Positions 10,569-18,393 of a DNA stretch of 64,000 nucleotides are shown here, one piece after another. The notes beneath the pieces were generated by a model. That model made no database searches, was not told where the DNA came from, and saw nothing but the letters and a program-made list of their open reading frames with translations. Source of the DNA: Williamsia deligens (lineage in GTDB: Bacteria > Actinomycetota > Actinomycetes > Mycobacteriales > Mycobacteriaceae); the NCBI RefSeq assembly GCF_024171765.1, contig NZ_JAMTCI010000001.1, forward strand, positions 434,001 through 498,000, written 5' to 3'. Each line of letters opens with the position of its first letter. The first letter of the stretch is position 1. Made by a program: the position numbers and the translations under genes.

Positions 10569-11518
10569 AGGTCAGCCACCAAACCCGAGGCCCAGTCCGA
10601 GACCTGGCCCCCAGCGACTGCAGCGGCGATGAAGCCTGCGGCCGCCCCGACGGCGGTACCCGCGCCCGGCACAAACGATCCGGCCACTGCCCCGGCTGCC
10701 GCACCCGCGGCCAGACTCGCGCCGGCCGCGGCGCCTACTCCCGCCGCCGTCCCCACCGTTTCCCGAGTGATCGCCTTGGCGGCGGAATCGCCGTCGCCCA
10801 TGTCTTTCATGATCGACGGGATCATCATCGCGACGTTTCCCGCGATGCCCAGGCGGCTCGTCTTCAGGAAGCTGATCTCCTTGAGCCACGGCTTCAGACT
10901 GCTGTCGACGCTGTCGAGCGCCTTCGAGCCGTACTTCGCCAGGAGATCGGTTTTCGCACCGACAAGCGTCCCGACCACCAGCGAGTTGAGCGCCTCGCCA
11001 TTCGTGGAGAAGACTGCTTTTTCCGAGATCGTGGCCAGCTTGTGTGCGAGATCGTCGTCGACCTTGTTCGCCACCGTCACCAGGTTGTCGACGCGTTGCT
11101 GCAGCTCGCGTTGATCCTTCTTCAGTTGCGCGAAGTCGTCGTCGGACCAGTGCGCCGTGGAGACCGCGATCTCCACGGTGTTCGCCTTGTCGTCGATGCG
11201 AAACCCGTGGGCGGACGCCGCAAGACGAATGTCCACGAGCGTTCGGACCAGCCCTTCGATCAAACCCTCGAAACTCGAGGCCGCTCCACCGAGGATTCGT
11301 GTGCCGGCGGTGAACTGCTCGGCTTTGGCGGCGCTGTCGCGCATGGACCACTTGGCACTGCTGGCGCCACGGCCGGTCCAGGATCCGAACACGGGCATTC
11401 TCGGTAGCGGCTCGACTGCCTCGTCGACCGACACTGTTAGCTTCTTCGCCGTCTCCACTACTTCGCCGATCGACGAAGGGTCCCATTTCGCGATATCTGC
11501 GATGTTCAGACCGCCCAC
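10559..11518 (-). CDS. WXG-like ESX substrate with glycine-zipper tail
   Basis: A 319-residue, mostly helical protein without a signal peptide. The first 110 residues form a WXG100-like hairpin with FGSWTGRGAS at the turn. A central amphipathic region (KKDQRELQQRVDNLV) looks coiled-coil. The last 70 residues are almost entirely Ala/Gly/Val (GVGAAAGASLAAGAA, GTAVGAAAGFIAAAVAGG), a glycine-zipper type membrane-inserting segment. This suits an ESX-exported, membrane-active protein; target and function are unknown. GTG start at 11518 with GAGGGAG about seven bases upstream. It is the first gene of the operon running down to 9268 and diverges from the small WXG100 gene at 11614 across 95 bp. Confidence 0.82.
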   Translation of the reverse strand: MGGLNIADIAKWDPSSIGEVVETAKKLTVSVDEAVEPLPRMPVFGSWTGRGASSAKWSMRDSAAKAEQFTAGTRILGGAASSFEGLIEGLVRTLVDIRLAASAHGFRIDDKANTVEIAVSTAHWSDDDFAQLKKDQRELQQRVDNLVTVANKVDDDLAHKLATISEKAVFSTNGEALNSLVVGTLVGAKTDLLAKYGSKALDSVDSSLKPWLKEISFLKTSRLGIAGNVAMMIPSIMKDMGDGDSAAKAITRETVGTAAGVGAAAGASLAAGAAAGAVAGSFVPGAGTAVGAAAGFIAAAVAGGQVSDWASGLVADLWD

Positions 11519-11613
11519 GCCGGTTCTCCCTCCGTCCCAGACCCTCTCGACTCCTGCTGGCGACGAACGCTACCGTACCGACGTACACTCCTTCTCGGAC
11601 CGGAGGTTCCCCT

Positions 11614-11952
11614 GTGGATGGCGACGACAAGCTGACAGTCCGATCGTCCGACCTCTTTCAGGCCGCCGGCCAGGTGAGGGAAGCGCGCGATGCGATCCAC
11701 AACGCAGCGTCCGCTGCCTATGGCCAGTTCCGCTCCGAGACGAAGGGGTGGATCGGGGACTCGAAGCGGGCGTTGGAGAAGGCGGTGGCCGAGCTGGAAG
11801 CCCACTCGAAGAGCATGACGAACGAGCTCGAGGAACGCGCAGGGCGCATCGATTACGCCGGCCGTGAATACGCCGCCACCGAACGGCGCAATGCGGAGAG
11901 ACTCAGGGCGTCCGGGAGGTCGTCGGGTCCGGGCCTGAACATGGACCACTGA
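11614..11952 (+). CDS. WXG100-family ESX substrate
   Basis: Small 112-residue helical-hairpin protein of the EsxA/EsxB family. KGWIGDS at about residues 43-49 is the WXG turn; REYAATE near the C-terminus contains a YxxxE motif at 86-90, the general type VII secretion signal. It ends in SGPGLNMDH, close to the SGSGLNMAV tail of the WXG100 protein at 14682. GTG start with GGAGG seven bases upstream. It diverges from the minus-strand operon beginning at 11518 and overlaps the 3' end of the convergent membrane-protein gene by 50 bp. It is probably exported as a partner of a neighbouring WXG-like protein; the partner is not established. Confidence 0.88.
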   Translation: MDGDDKLTVRSSDLFQAAGQVREARDAIHNAASAAYGQFRSETKGWIGDSKRALEKAVAELEAHSKSMTNELEERAGRIDYAGREYAATERRNAERLRASGRSSGPGLNMDH

Positions 11953-12712
11953 CCCGTCTCAGAGCGGCACCTGCAGGCAGCACGAACTCGACGCTGTCCT
12001 TCACGGCCACATCGGGCTGATCAGGAATCGACAACATCGCGGCGACAGTGCGGAGAGAAACCGACACCCCGTGGTGCTTCCACGCCTGAATCTGCTTGAT
12101 GGTCGACAGCGCCGTGTTCGGGTGAATGCCATAGGCGCGCAGCGCCAGATACCGCTTCGGTCCACCCAGCAGAGTGCGGTTCGCCGCCAGTCGGACCATG
12201 TCGTCGCTGCGGACCCCGTAGTCGATCGACGCGGTGAGCGTCGCGAACGGGAACGTCAACTCTTTGGGAAAGATCACCGCGTCATTCGTGATGCGAAACG
12301 GCTGGACACGCCACGCCCACGCACCGAGAAGCACCCCGAGAACAGATATCGCACCGCCTACCGACAGCCATACGATGCTGCGAGCGTTTGCGTAGGCCAC
12401 CACCAGCACGAGGCCGGCAGCAACGACGCCCGCACCGAAGAAGACCGCCGGGTTACGGAAGACGGGTTGTCGTCGAACGTGCACCGCGGCCTCGTCCACC
12501 TCCAGCCGGAGGACGGCAGCGGTGAACAACGGCAACGTCGACGTTGCGAGGAACACCGCGAATGCGACTGGCGGCCACACTCTGTCGGACGCAGCGAAGT
12601 AGCCGATTCCACCACCGATGATCAGCCCCACCATTCCGAGCACGGCATGGCGCGACTGCACCCGATCGGTGTGCCGCGTCCACGTCATGACGGTGGGTTG
12701 CTCGACGTTCAC
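11903..12712 (-). CDS. membrane protein, paralogue of 9792-10568
   Basis: A 269-residue integral membrane protein with four hydrophobic segments arranged as two pairs (about 25-68 and 88-132), each followed by a short beta-rich region (LRLEVDEAAVHVRRQPVFRN; FRITNDAVIFPKELTFPF). The C-terminal 100 residues match the paralogue at 9792 (YGIHPNTALSTIKQI and PDVAVKDSVEF blocks). No family name can be given. I kept the GTG at 12712; an in-frame ATG at 12688 is equally possible because neither has a clear ribosome site. The 3' end overlaps the convergent WXG100 gene. The pair of paralogues brackets the WXG genes, which suggests a role in the same ESX-linked function. Confidence 0.8.
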   Translation of the reverse strand: MNVEQPTVMTWTRHTDRVQSRHAVLGMVGLIIGGGIGYFAASDRVWPPVAFAVFLATSTLPLFTAAVLRLEVDEAAVHVRRQPVFRNPAVFFGAGVVAAGLVLVVAYANARSIVWLSVGGAISVLGVLLGAWAWRVQPFRITNDAVIFPKELTFPFATLTASIDYGVRSDDMVRLAANRTLLGGPKRYLALRAYGIHPNTALSTIKQIQAWKHHGVSVSLRTVAAMLSIPDQPDVAVKDSVEFVLPAGAALRRVSGPCSGPDPTTSRTP

Positions 12713-12779
12713 GCGGCCGATTGTGACATCAACCGGACAGATGTTCTCGATCGGCCGCGTCGAGAGAGGGACGAGTTGA

Positions 12780-13118
12780 CTAGCTTCTGTTCAGCGCGAC
12801 AGCGGCCTGGACGAGCCCGGTGAACGCGTCGGGGTTGAGGGTGTCGGTCTGCTTGATGTCGACCGCGCGACGGGTGCCTGCGTCGAGGCTGGCGTTGAAC
12901 ACGTTCGACGGATCCGGGAGTGACGCACCCTTGGCGAAGGTGACCTTGATCTTGTCCTTGTAGGTCTCGAGCGTGCAGATCAGGCCGTCACACGAGAAGG
13001 TGGGCACACCATCGGGATTCGACGCCTTCTTCCACTTCTGTTCCTCGGTGATCCCGCTGTCCGCAGCAAGGATCAGCCCTCGGATGCTCTCGACGGTGTC
13101 CGCACGCCAGTCACTCAT
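12780..13118 (-). CDS. DUF1801-family protein
   Basis: A 112-residue soluble protein. The order EQKWKKASNPDGVPTFSCDG, then ICTLETYKDKIKVTFAKGA, then DAGTRRAVDI is the DUF1801 (YdhG-like) fold, found in many actinobacteria with no agreed function. Length is normal for single-domain members. ATG start at 13118 with AAGG seven bases upstream. It is followed on the same strand by a 67 bp gap and the membrane-protein gene at 12712, and preceded by the secreted-protein gene ending at 13140; there is no obvious functional link. Confidence 0.88.
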   Translation of the reverse strand: MSDWRADTVESIRGLILAADSGITEEQKWKKASNPDGVPTFSCDGLICTLETYKDKIKVTFAKGASLPDPSNVFNASLDAGTRRAVDIKQTDTLNPDAFTGLVQAAVALNRS

Positions 13119-13139
13119 GGAGCGACCTTAGTCCGGTGA

Positions 13140-14498
13140 TCAGCGCGGCCGGTAGTCCTCGGCGAAGCACAGCGACCGCAGGACGTTGTTGTACGTGGTG
13201 ATCCCGTAGGTGTTGGGCGCGTTGATCAGACCCCACGGCGAGGGCACCAGGTTCCACACGTTCAGCCCCCCGGTGGCGGGTGAGAGCGCGGCCCCGATCC
13301 CGCTGCCGATGTTGCCGGTCACGTAGGCCAGGATCTGCGTCGTCACCGCGTATCCGTATCCGACGCCAGTGAGCGCGTCGGCGACAGGCAGGTCCGCCAG
13401 CGGGACGATCCCGCGACGGTTCGCAGGCCCTAGGTTCCTGTCCCCCAACCCGACGATCGCGTTGGTGATCGGACCACCGATGGTCGGCGCGAACGAGAAG
13501 ACGGTGGCGAGCACGGTCTCGACGGTCGTGAACTCCGCCTGATCGGTCGGGATGATGGCGCGGTTGATCTTGGTGGTGCGCAGCGTCGACATGATGCGTC
13601 GCTCGGCGTCGGTCACCCGCGGCGCGGACTTCTTGTCGGAGCGGCGCAGGTAGTCGGCGGTCCGGGTGACGATGCGCGACAACGGTTGCACGCCGATGGA
13701 CGGACAGGATGACCGGTCGGCGAGGCGGACCTGGCTCGCGAGGTCGTACAGCATGCGCGGTACGTCCTTGGTGAACCGCAGGTCCGTCTGCTGTGCGCTG
13801 TGGACGTCGTCGATCTGTTTCTGGGTCTTGCGTGCCAGACACGCCGACGCGAGCCGATCGCTGAGCTGGCCGAGGATCAGGCTCATCCCCGTCGCACCCA
13901 GCGACAGCGGGAGGGTGATGAGCGTGCCCAGCCCGATGCCCATCACCGGGAACAGCGGGGGCACGGTTGCGGAGATGATCGACGCCGGGACGATGAACGT
14001 CACGTAGATGTAGAAGTACGCGGTCTCGACGGCTTGCGACAGGGTCATCTGGTCGAGCCGGATCCGCGCGCCCGACTTGCCTTCTCGCGCCCGGATCAGC
14101 TGCGTGACGATGAAGGTGCTGACCGGATCTCGATAACTCGGGTACGGCGACGTCGCCGTGGCGCCGAGTTCGGACGGATGCTCCGAGATGGTCGTGTCCG
14201 AGACACCCATCGACTTCAGTTGCTTCAGCACACCCGGGCGACTCGCGAGCGCCTGCGCACGCGCACCCGCCGGCAGCGACGGCGCCAGGGACTCGACGAT
14301 GGCGTTGTAGACCTCGGGCAGCGTGACGTCGGCGGATCCCACGCACTTCACACCGGCGTCCCGGGCGGGTGGGGCCGCGGACGCGACGACGGGCTGGACG
14401 AGTCCGACGACGGACGCGACGAGCGTTGCGATGGCCAGGAGACGAAGGGTCCGACGTACCGGCGATGACCGACGCCGTTCAGCGCCGAGGGGCCTCAT
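13140..14498 (-). CDS. unrecognised exported protein (452 residues)
   Basis: Not recognised. The N-terminus is a good Sec signal peptide: positive MRPLGAERRRSSPVRRTLR, a hydrophobic core, and a VASAAPP cleavage region near residue 42. The mature part has a hydrophobic stretch of about 60 residues (TAYFYIYVTFIVPASI to LGATGMSLILGQL, about residues 155-215) that may enter the membrane, then a second part with conserved-looking GPITNAIVGLGDRNLGP and a C-terminus with a single cysteine. Cysteines at about 52, 219, 268 and near the C-terminus could pair. ATG start at 14498. It diverges from the seven-gene ESX operon across 183 bp, so the two may share regulation. Confidence 0.8.
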   Translation of the reverse strand: MRPLGAERRRSSPVRRTLRLLAIATLVASVVGLVQPVVASAAPPARDAGVKCVGSADVTLPEVYNAIVESLAPSLPAGARAQALASRPGVLKQLKSMGVSDTTISEHPSELGATATSPYPSYRDPVSTFIVTQLIRAREGKSGARIRLDQMTLSQAVETAYFYIYVTFIVPASIISATVPPLFPVMGIGLGTLITLPLSLGATGMSLILGQLSDRLASACLARKTQKQIDDVHSAQQTDLRFTKDVPRMLYDLASQVRLADRSSCPSIGVQPLSRIVTRTADYLRRSDKKSAPRVTDAERRIMSTLRTTKINRAIIPTDQAEFTTVETVLATVFSFAPTIGGPITNAIVGLGDRNLGPANRRGIVPLADLPVADALTGVGYGYAVTTQILAYVTGNIGSGIGAALSPATGGLNVWNLVPSPWGLINAPNTYGITTYNNVLRSLCFAEDYRPR

Positions 14499-14681
14499 CG
14501 GTCGAATGTTAGATCGTTGACCGCTCTCGGCAACCGCTAGCGCAGATTTGGTACGACGGACTTCCGTGACGATCGCGCGATTTGTCCGTTTCTCGCAGGT
14601 CAGAGTGGCTCGTTCGCCACGCGTATCGTATTCTCGGGCTGCCTATTCGCACGCCTGACCAGGCCCGCCAGAGGGGGATCG

Positions 14682-14993
14682 ATGCCCGAACTCGCCGTCA
14701 CCCCGGCCGAGGTCACGTCCGCCTCGCAGGGCATCCGTTCCGCCGCCGACACTCTCGACGATCGCGTCCAGGCACTCAGCTCTCGCGTCGAGGCACTCCT
14801 CGGCAGCGGGTGGAAGGGGCAGGCCGCGGACGCATTCCGGCGCGACTGGGAGCAGTGGCTCCACGGGGCGAAGGAGGTCGTCGACTCGATGTCCGCATTG
14901 TTGGCGTCCACCGCGCACGACTATTCGCGCCAGGAATCGTCGAACGCCGCGGCCGTCGGGCAGTCCGGCTCGGGCCTGAACATGGCGGTCTGA
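14682..14993 (+). CDS. WXG100-family ESX substrate, first of a pair
   Basis: A 103-residue EsxB/EsxA-type helical hairpin. GSGWKGQAA at about residues 43-50 carries the WXG turn; HDYSRQESS contains YxxxE at 81-85, the general type VII export signal. The C-terminus SGSGLNMAV resembles the tail of the WXG100 protein encoded at 11614. ATG start with GAGGGGG about five bases upstream. Only three bases separate it from the next WXG100 gene, so the two very likely form a co-exported heterodimer. It is the first gene of a seven-gene operon with almost no intergenic space; ESX core machinery is not in this window. Confidence 0.92.
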   Translation: MPELAVTPAEVTSASQGIRSAADTLDDRVQALSSRVEALLGSGWKGQAADAFRRDWEQWLHGAKEVVDSMSALLASTAHDYSRQESSNAAAVGQSGSGLNMAV

Positions 14994-14996
14994 CCG

Positions 14997-15287
14997 ATGG
15001 CCAAGCAGTTCACCGTCGCCACCGAGGAACTGGCCGACATCGTCGCCGACATGGCCCGTTTCGACTCCGACGCCGAGGCTGTCTGCCGTGACGCCGACCA
15101 GACCGTCACCCGCCTACACGGCTCGTGGACCGGCGAGGCCGCAGACGCCCAGCGCGCCGCCCACGAGAAGTGGACGCACGGCGCCGCCGAGATGCGCTCG
15201 GCCGTGGCCGATCTGCGCAAGGCCGGCGACACCGCCCACACCAACTACACCGCCGCGGTCAAGGCCAACCAGGAGATGTGGGGCTGA
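14997..15287 (+). CDS. WXG100-family ESX substrate, second of a pair
   Basis: A 96-residue helical-hairpin protein with HGSWTGEAADAQRAAHEKW around residue 43, the classic WXG turn followed by the helix-2 pattern. There is no YxxxD/E in its tail (NYTAAVKAN), whereas its partner at 14682 has one; this one-signal-per-dimer arrangement is usual for EsxA/EsxB-type pairs. It starts with ATG three bases after the stop of its partner and its stop codon shares one base with the ATG of the next gene (TGATG), indicating coupled translation. The heterodimer is inferred from gene order and family. Confidence 0.92.
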   Translation: MAKQFTVATEELADIVADMARFDSDAEAVCRDADQTVTRLHGSWTGEAADAQRAAHEKWTHGAAEMRSAVADLRKAGDTAHTNYTAAVKANQEMWG

Positions 15288-16945
15288 TGCCGACGCTCGT
15301 CGTCGACCCCGCGCAGTACGCGCACGCCGCGGACTCGATGGCCTCGGTCGCACAGGCCGCGCACGCGGCCGTCTCGTCGCTGTCCGGTGAGCTCGGCGCA
15401 TCGTCGGGCATGGGCGGTTCCGACGACGCCGGCACAGCGTGGGCGTCGGGCTACGACGACGGCGCCCGTGCCGCACTGAGCGCTGCGGCGTCCGCGGTCG
15501 GCGCGGTAGGGAACATCGCGACCCGGTTGCACGCCACCGGTGAGAACCACGCGCACGCCGACGCGTCGTCGACGATCGGCGGCGGAGGCGACGCCGGGAT
15601 GCCCGGAGCACCCACTCCCCCGACCATGTCTGCCCCATCGCTCCCGTCGGCGGCCGGCGGCAGTGGCGGTGGTCCGCCCGGGTGGTCGTTGGTCGAGGGG
15701 CTCGTCGGCTACGTCTGGCCGAACGGTCACCAGGACAGGCTGCACGCAGCCGACGCAGCGTGGAAAGCCGCTGCGGCACAATTGCAGGACGCCGCGGGGC
15801 CGACCAGCGCTGCGGCATCTGCTGTGTCCGCGCAGCAGAGCCCCGAGGTGGCTGCTGCCGCGCAGGCCTGCACCGATGCGGGTTCGCACCTGCGGGACCT
15901 GTCGTCGGTGTTCACCGAACTCGGGTCCTCGTGCTCGGAGTACGCCGCTCACCTCGACAAGGCGCACCACGAGATCATCCACGAACTCGAGGTGCTGCTG
16001 GCGCAGACCGTCGCGATCGAGGCTGTCAGCGCGATAGCCGGATTCTTCACCGCCGGCATCGGCGAACTCGCCGGCCAGGCTGTCGAGACCGCTCGACTCA
16101 CCGCTGCCGCCAACCGCATCCGCGAGATCATCCAGGCGCTGATCGCTGCTGCGCGAACGGCAGCGGCTGCAGTCGGCCGGGTGGCGGCCGAGGCAGGTCG
16201 CGTTGCGGCGGAGGCCGCGAAAGCAGCCGGATCGCAGGCGTCACGTGCCGTGGCCGAAGCTGCCGAGGCCACCGGCACGCAGGCAGCGAATGCTGCACGT
16301 TCGACAAGCGCGATGACGTCTAAGGCCGTGGACGCCGTACGGTCGACCGGCGCCGCGGCGGCTTCAAAGGCAACCGACGCAGCTCACACCGCGGGCACGC
16401 TCGCGGCGAACACGGCCCGATCCACAGGGGATCTTGCCTCGAAGGCTGCGGGAGCCGCACCCGGATTCGCGAAAAGTGCTGCGCGCGCGGCACCGATGAA
16501 TTTTGCGACAGGGGCCGGGATGGAGTTCGGGAAAGAGTCCGTGGAATCCGTCGCTTCGGGGCAGAACAAGCTCGACCCGACCAAGATCGTTGCGCAGGGC
16601 GCGATCAACTCCGTGACATCCCCCGTTGCAAAGGGGCTCAGCGAGCGGGCGCTTCCGAAGCCGATCGCCGTTCCCGGCGCCAAAGCACCGGATGAGAGTC
16701 TCTTGACGAAGACTGGGCGCACCGCGCTCACGGTGGGCGCCAATTCGGCGCTCAACAACGGTCAGCAAGCGCTTCATTCGAGCATCAGTCCCGACTCTGC
16801 CGAGCAGGTCGAAGGTACATCTCTGGTCGGGACGGTCAAGGACGTTCCCGCGGCAGTGCAGAATGCGCCCAAAGCGTACGACCAAGTACGCGATGCCGTG
16901 GAGAAGGCAGTGGAACCAAGGCCCACCGACGGAGAGGGACGATGA
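15287..16945 (+). CDS. large ESX carrier / polymorphic-toxin-like protein
   Basis: A 552-residue, Ala-rich helical protein without a signal peptide. Residues 1-95 form a WXG-like module with AWASGYDDGA; a Pro/Gly linker follows; residues about 120-260 form a second module starting PPGWSLVEGLVGYVWPNGHQ, as in N-terminal parts of actinobacterial ESX polymorphic toxins. A long Ala-rich coiled-coil (about 275-400) follows, then a last 130 residues with ATGAGMEFGKESVESVASGQ and DPTKIVAQGAINSVTSPVAK. I see no nuclease, ADP-ribosyltransferase or peptidase motif at the C-terminus, so the effector activity is unknown. ATG overlaps the upstream stop by one base and the stop overlaps the next start by four. 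Confidence 0.82.
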   Translation: MPTLVVDPAQYAHAADSMASVAQAAHAAVSSLSGELGASSGMGGSDDAGTAWASGYDDGARAALSAAASAVGAVGNIATRLHATGENHAHADASSTIGGGGDAGMPGAPTPPTMSAPSLPSAAGGSGGGPPGWSLVEGLVGYVWPNGHQDRLHAADAAWKAAAAQLQDAAGPTSAAASAVSAQQSPEVAAAAQACTDAGSHLRDLSSVFTELGSSCSEYAAHLDKAHHEIIHELEVLLAQTVAIEAVSAIAGFFTAGIGELAGQAVETARLTAAANRIREIIQALIAAARTAAAAVGRVAAEAGRVAAEAAKAAGSQASRAVAEAAEATGTQAANAARSTSAMTSKAVDAVRSTGAAAASKATDAAHTAGTLAANTARSTGDLASKAAGAAPGFAKSAARAAPMNFATGAGMEFGKESVESVASGQNKLDPTKIVAQGAINSVTSPVAKGLSERALPKPIAVPGAKAPDESLLTKTGRTALTVGANSALNNGQQALHSSISPDSAEQVEGTSLVGTVKDVPAAVQNAPKAYDQVRDAVEKAVEPRPTDGEGR

Positions 16946-17640
16946 CCGGGGCGACGGACAAACGTGACATCGATCCGTTCAGTCGGCAGCGCGGCTCGTC
17001 GCTGCTCGCAGGTCAGAGTCGGCCACCACACCTACGCGTTGTCGACAAAGGACGCGTGGTCGAGTGGCCGATTCCCTGCTATGGAGGCGGACCAGGCAAC
17101 GTTCCGATACCCGTTGTGTGGATTCGCCACCCGGAGTATCCGCGCAGCCAACCGGTTCTCGTGTTCGCGGGTCTCGACGACGCCGAGCCGATGTACACGT
17201 TGGCGAGGCCTCGGCGCGGGAGTAGAGCAACGGAGGTTCGCCGCCGCGACGGCTCGGTCGCAGCGGTTGTCAAGGCTCACCGCCTTCGCAGCGCTGTCCA
17301 CACTTACTGGTCGGTTGAGAATGACCGCGGCTCCTCGCTTTTCAGCTTGTCCGAACGTGGTCGAGACGCCCTGTGGCGAAGATCGCTCGGCATGCCGAGC
17401 CGGCTCGAGGGCGACGGCTTCGTTCTGGCCATCCCTGGATTTCTCGCAAGCGTGTTCCGAGGCCCGAACCAGATGCGCCTGCGGGACGGTACTGGTGGTG
17501 CCATCGGCACCGTCTCGTTCAGCCCCGGCATCTTCAGTCCGCGCGAGGATTTCGCCATCTACCTCGACAATCAGCCGTTTCCGCTCACAGACATCCTCCT
17601 CGCCGCGTGCGTTCTGGCCGCAATGCAGCGCACATACTGA
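16942..17640 (+). CDS. DALWRR-family protein, first of three paralogues
   Basis: A 232-residue protein of no recognised family. Its C-terminal 140 residues share a pattern with the next two genes: a TYWSVEN-type Trp-Ser/Thr-Val segment, DALWRR at residue 142, a short hydrophobic patch (FVLAIPGFLASVF), GGAIGTVSF, and a closing segment DFAIYLDNQPFPLTDILLAA. The beta-rich repeats with RDGS turns suggest an all-beta barrel, perhaps LURP/Tubby-like, but this is a guess. ATG overlaps the stop of the carrier gene (ATGA). Its place right behind the effector-like gene is where immunity genes usually sit. Confidence 0.8.
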   Translation: MTGATDKRDIDPFSRQRGSSLLAGQSRPPHLRVVDKGRVVEWPIPCYGGGPGNVPIPVVWIRHPEYPRSQPVLVFAGLDDAEPMYTLARPRRGSRATEVRRRDGSVAAVVKAHRLRSAVHTYWSVENDRGSSLFSLSERGRDALWRRSLGMPSRLEGDGFVLAIPGFLASVFRGPNQMRLRDGTGGAIGTVSFSPGIFSPREDFAIYLDNQPFPLTDILLAACVLAAMQRTY

Positions 17641-17655
17641 CGGGGACACGATCAA

Positions 17656-18393
17656 GTGGAACGTCACCACACTCGCGATGCAGGCGTCACGCTCTCAGGT
17701 GCTCGCCGGATCATCGAACGCGCCAGGCACGGACGTCGGGTGCCCGGCGAGCTGCGCAATTCCCGGAGTCGACCACATCTTCGGGTGGTCGCCTCATCGA
17801 GGCGACCCGCCGAAAGACTGCCCGCACTGACGTCTTCAGGGGCCAACAGCTCTGCGGACTTCCTGTGGCTCGAGCAGCCTGCCGACAATGACGATGGCCC
17901 GGTGCGTTGTTACGAGAACGAGTGTTCAGCGGAACCGGTCTACGAGGTGCTCAGACGGGCGGACGACCCGTTTGTGCGGGAGGTCCGTCGCGCAGACGGC
18001 GAAATCGCACTGACCGTGTTTCGGATCTCTGGGTGGCCACGGACGAAGTGGACCGTGAACACCCCAGGACATGTGGACGCGTACTTGATCGCAGAGCGAC
18101 GCCGGGATGCGCTGTGGCGACGCACCATCGGTCGTCTGACCAAGATCCAGGACTCGTCGATCGACATCGTTGGTCTGGTGGTGGCAGCCATCGCATTTCC
18201 AGCGCTGTTGATGCCCGCGAACCGTCTCGAGATCACCGACCGCTCCGGTGGCCGCGTCGGACTGGTGACGATCCCTCCGTCGCTCAGCAGACCGCGAGAC
18301 AGCTACTGCTTGTATCTCGATTCTCAGCCGCTGCCGCTGTCTGACGTCACGTTTGCGCTCCTCGCCATCGCCGTGGTCCAGGACCTCAAGTGA
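17656..18393 (+). CDS. DALWRR-family protein, second of three paralogues
   Basis: A 245-residue paralogue of the preceding gene product. After a basic, low-complexity N-terminus (about 50 residues) come EVLRRADDPFVREVRRADG, TKWTVNTPGH, RRRDALWRRTIG (Asp at residue 151), a hydrophobic segment IDIVGLVVAAIAFPALLMPA that could be membrane-associated, GGRVGLVTI, and YCLYLDSQPLPLSDVTFALLAIA. GTG start 15 bases after the preceding stop, with only GGGGA as a weak ribosome site. The end overlaps the next start by four bases. Function unknown; a duplicated immunity or adaptor role is possible from position only. Confidence 0.78.
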   Translation: MERHHTRDAGVTLSGARRIIERARHGRRVPGELRNSRSRPHLRVVASSRRPAERLPALTSSGANSSADFLWLEQPADNDDGPVRCYENECSAEPVYEVLRRADDPFVREVRRADGEIALTVFRISGWPRTKWTVNTPGHVDAYLIAERRRDALWRRTIGRLTKIQDSSIDIVGLVVAAIAFPALLMPANRLEITDRSGGRVGLVTIPPSLSRPRDSYCLYLDSQPLPLSDVTFALLAIAVVQDLK

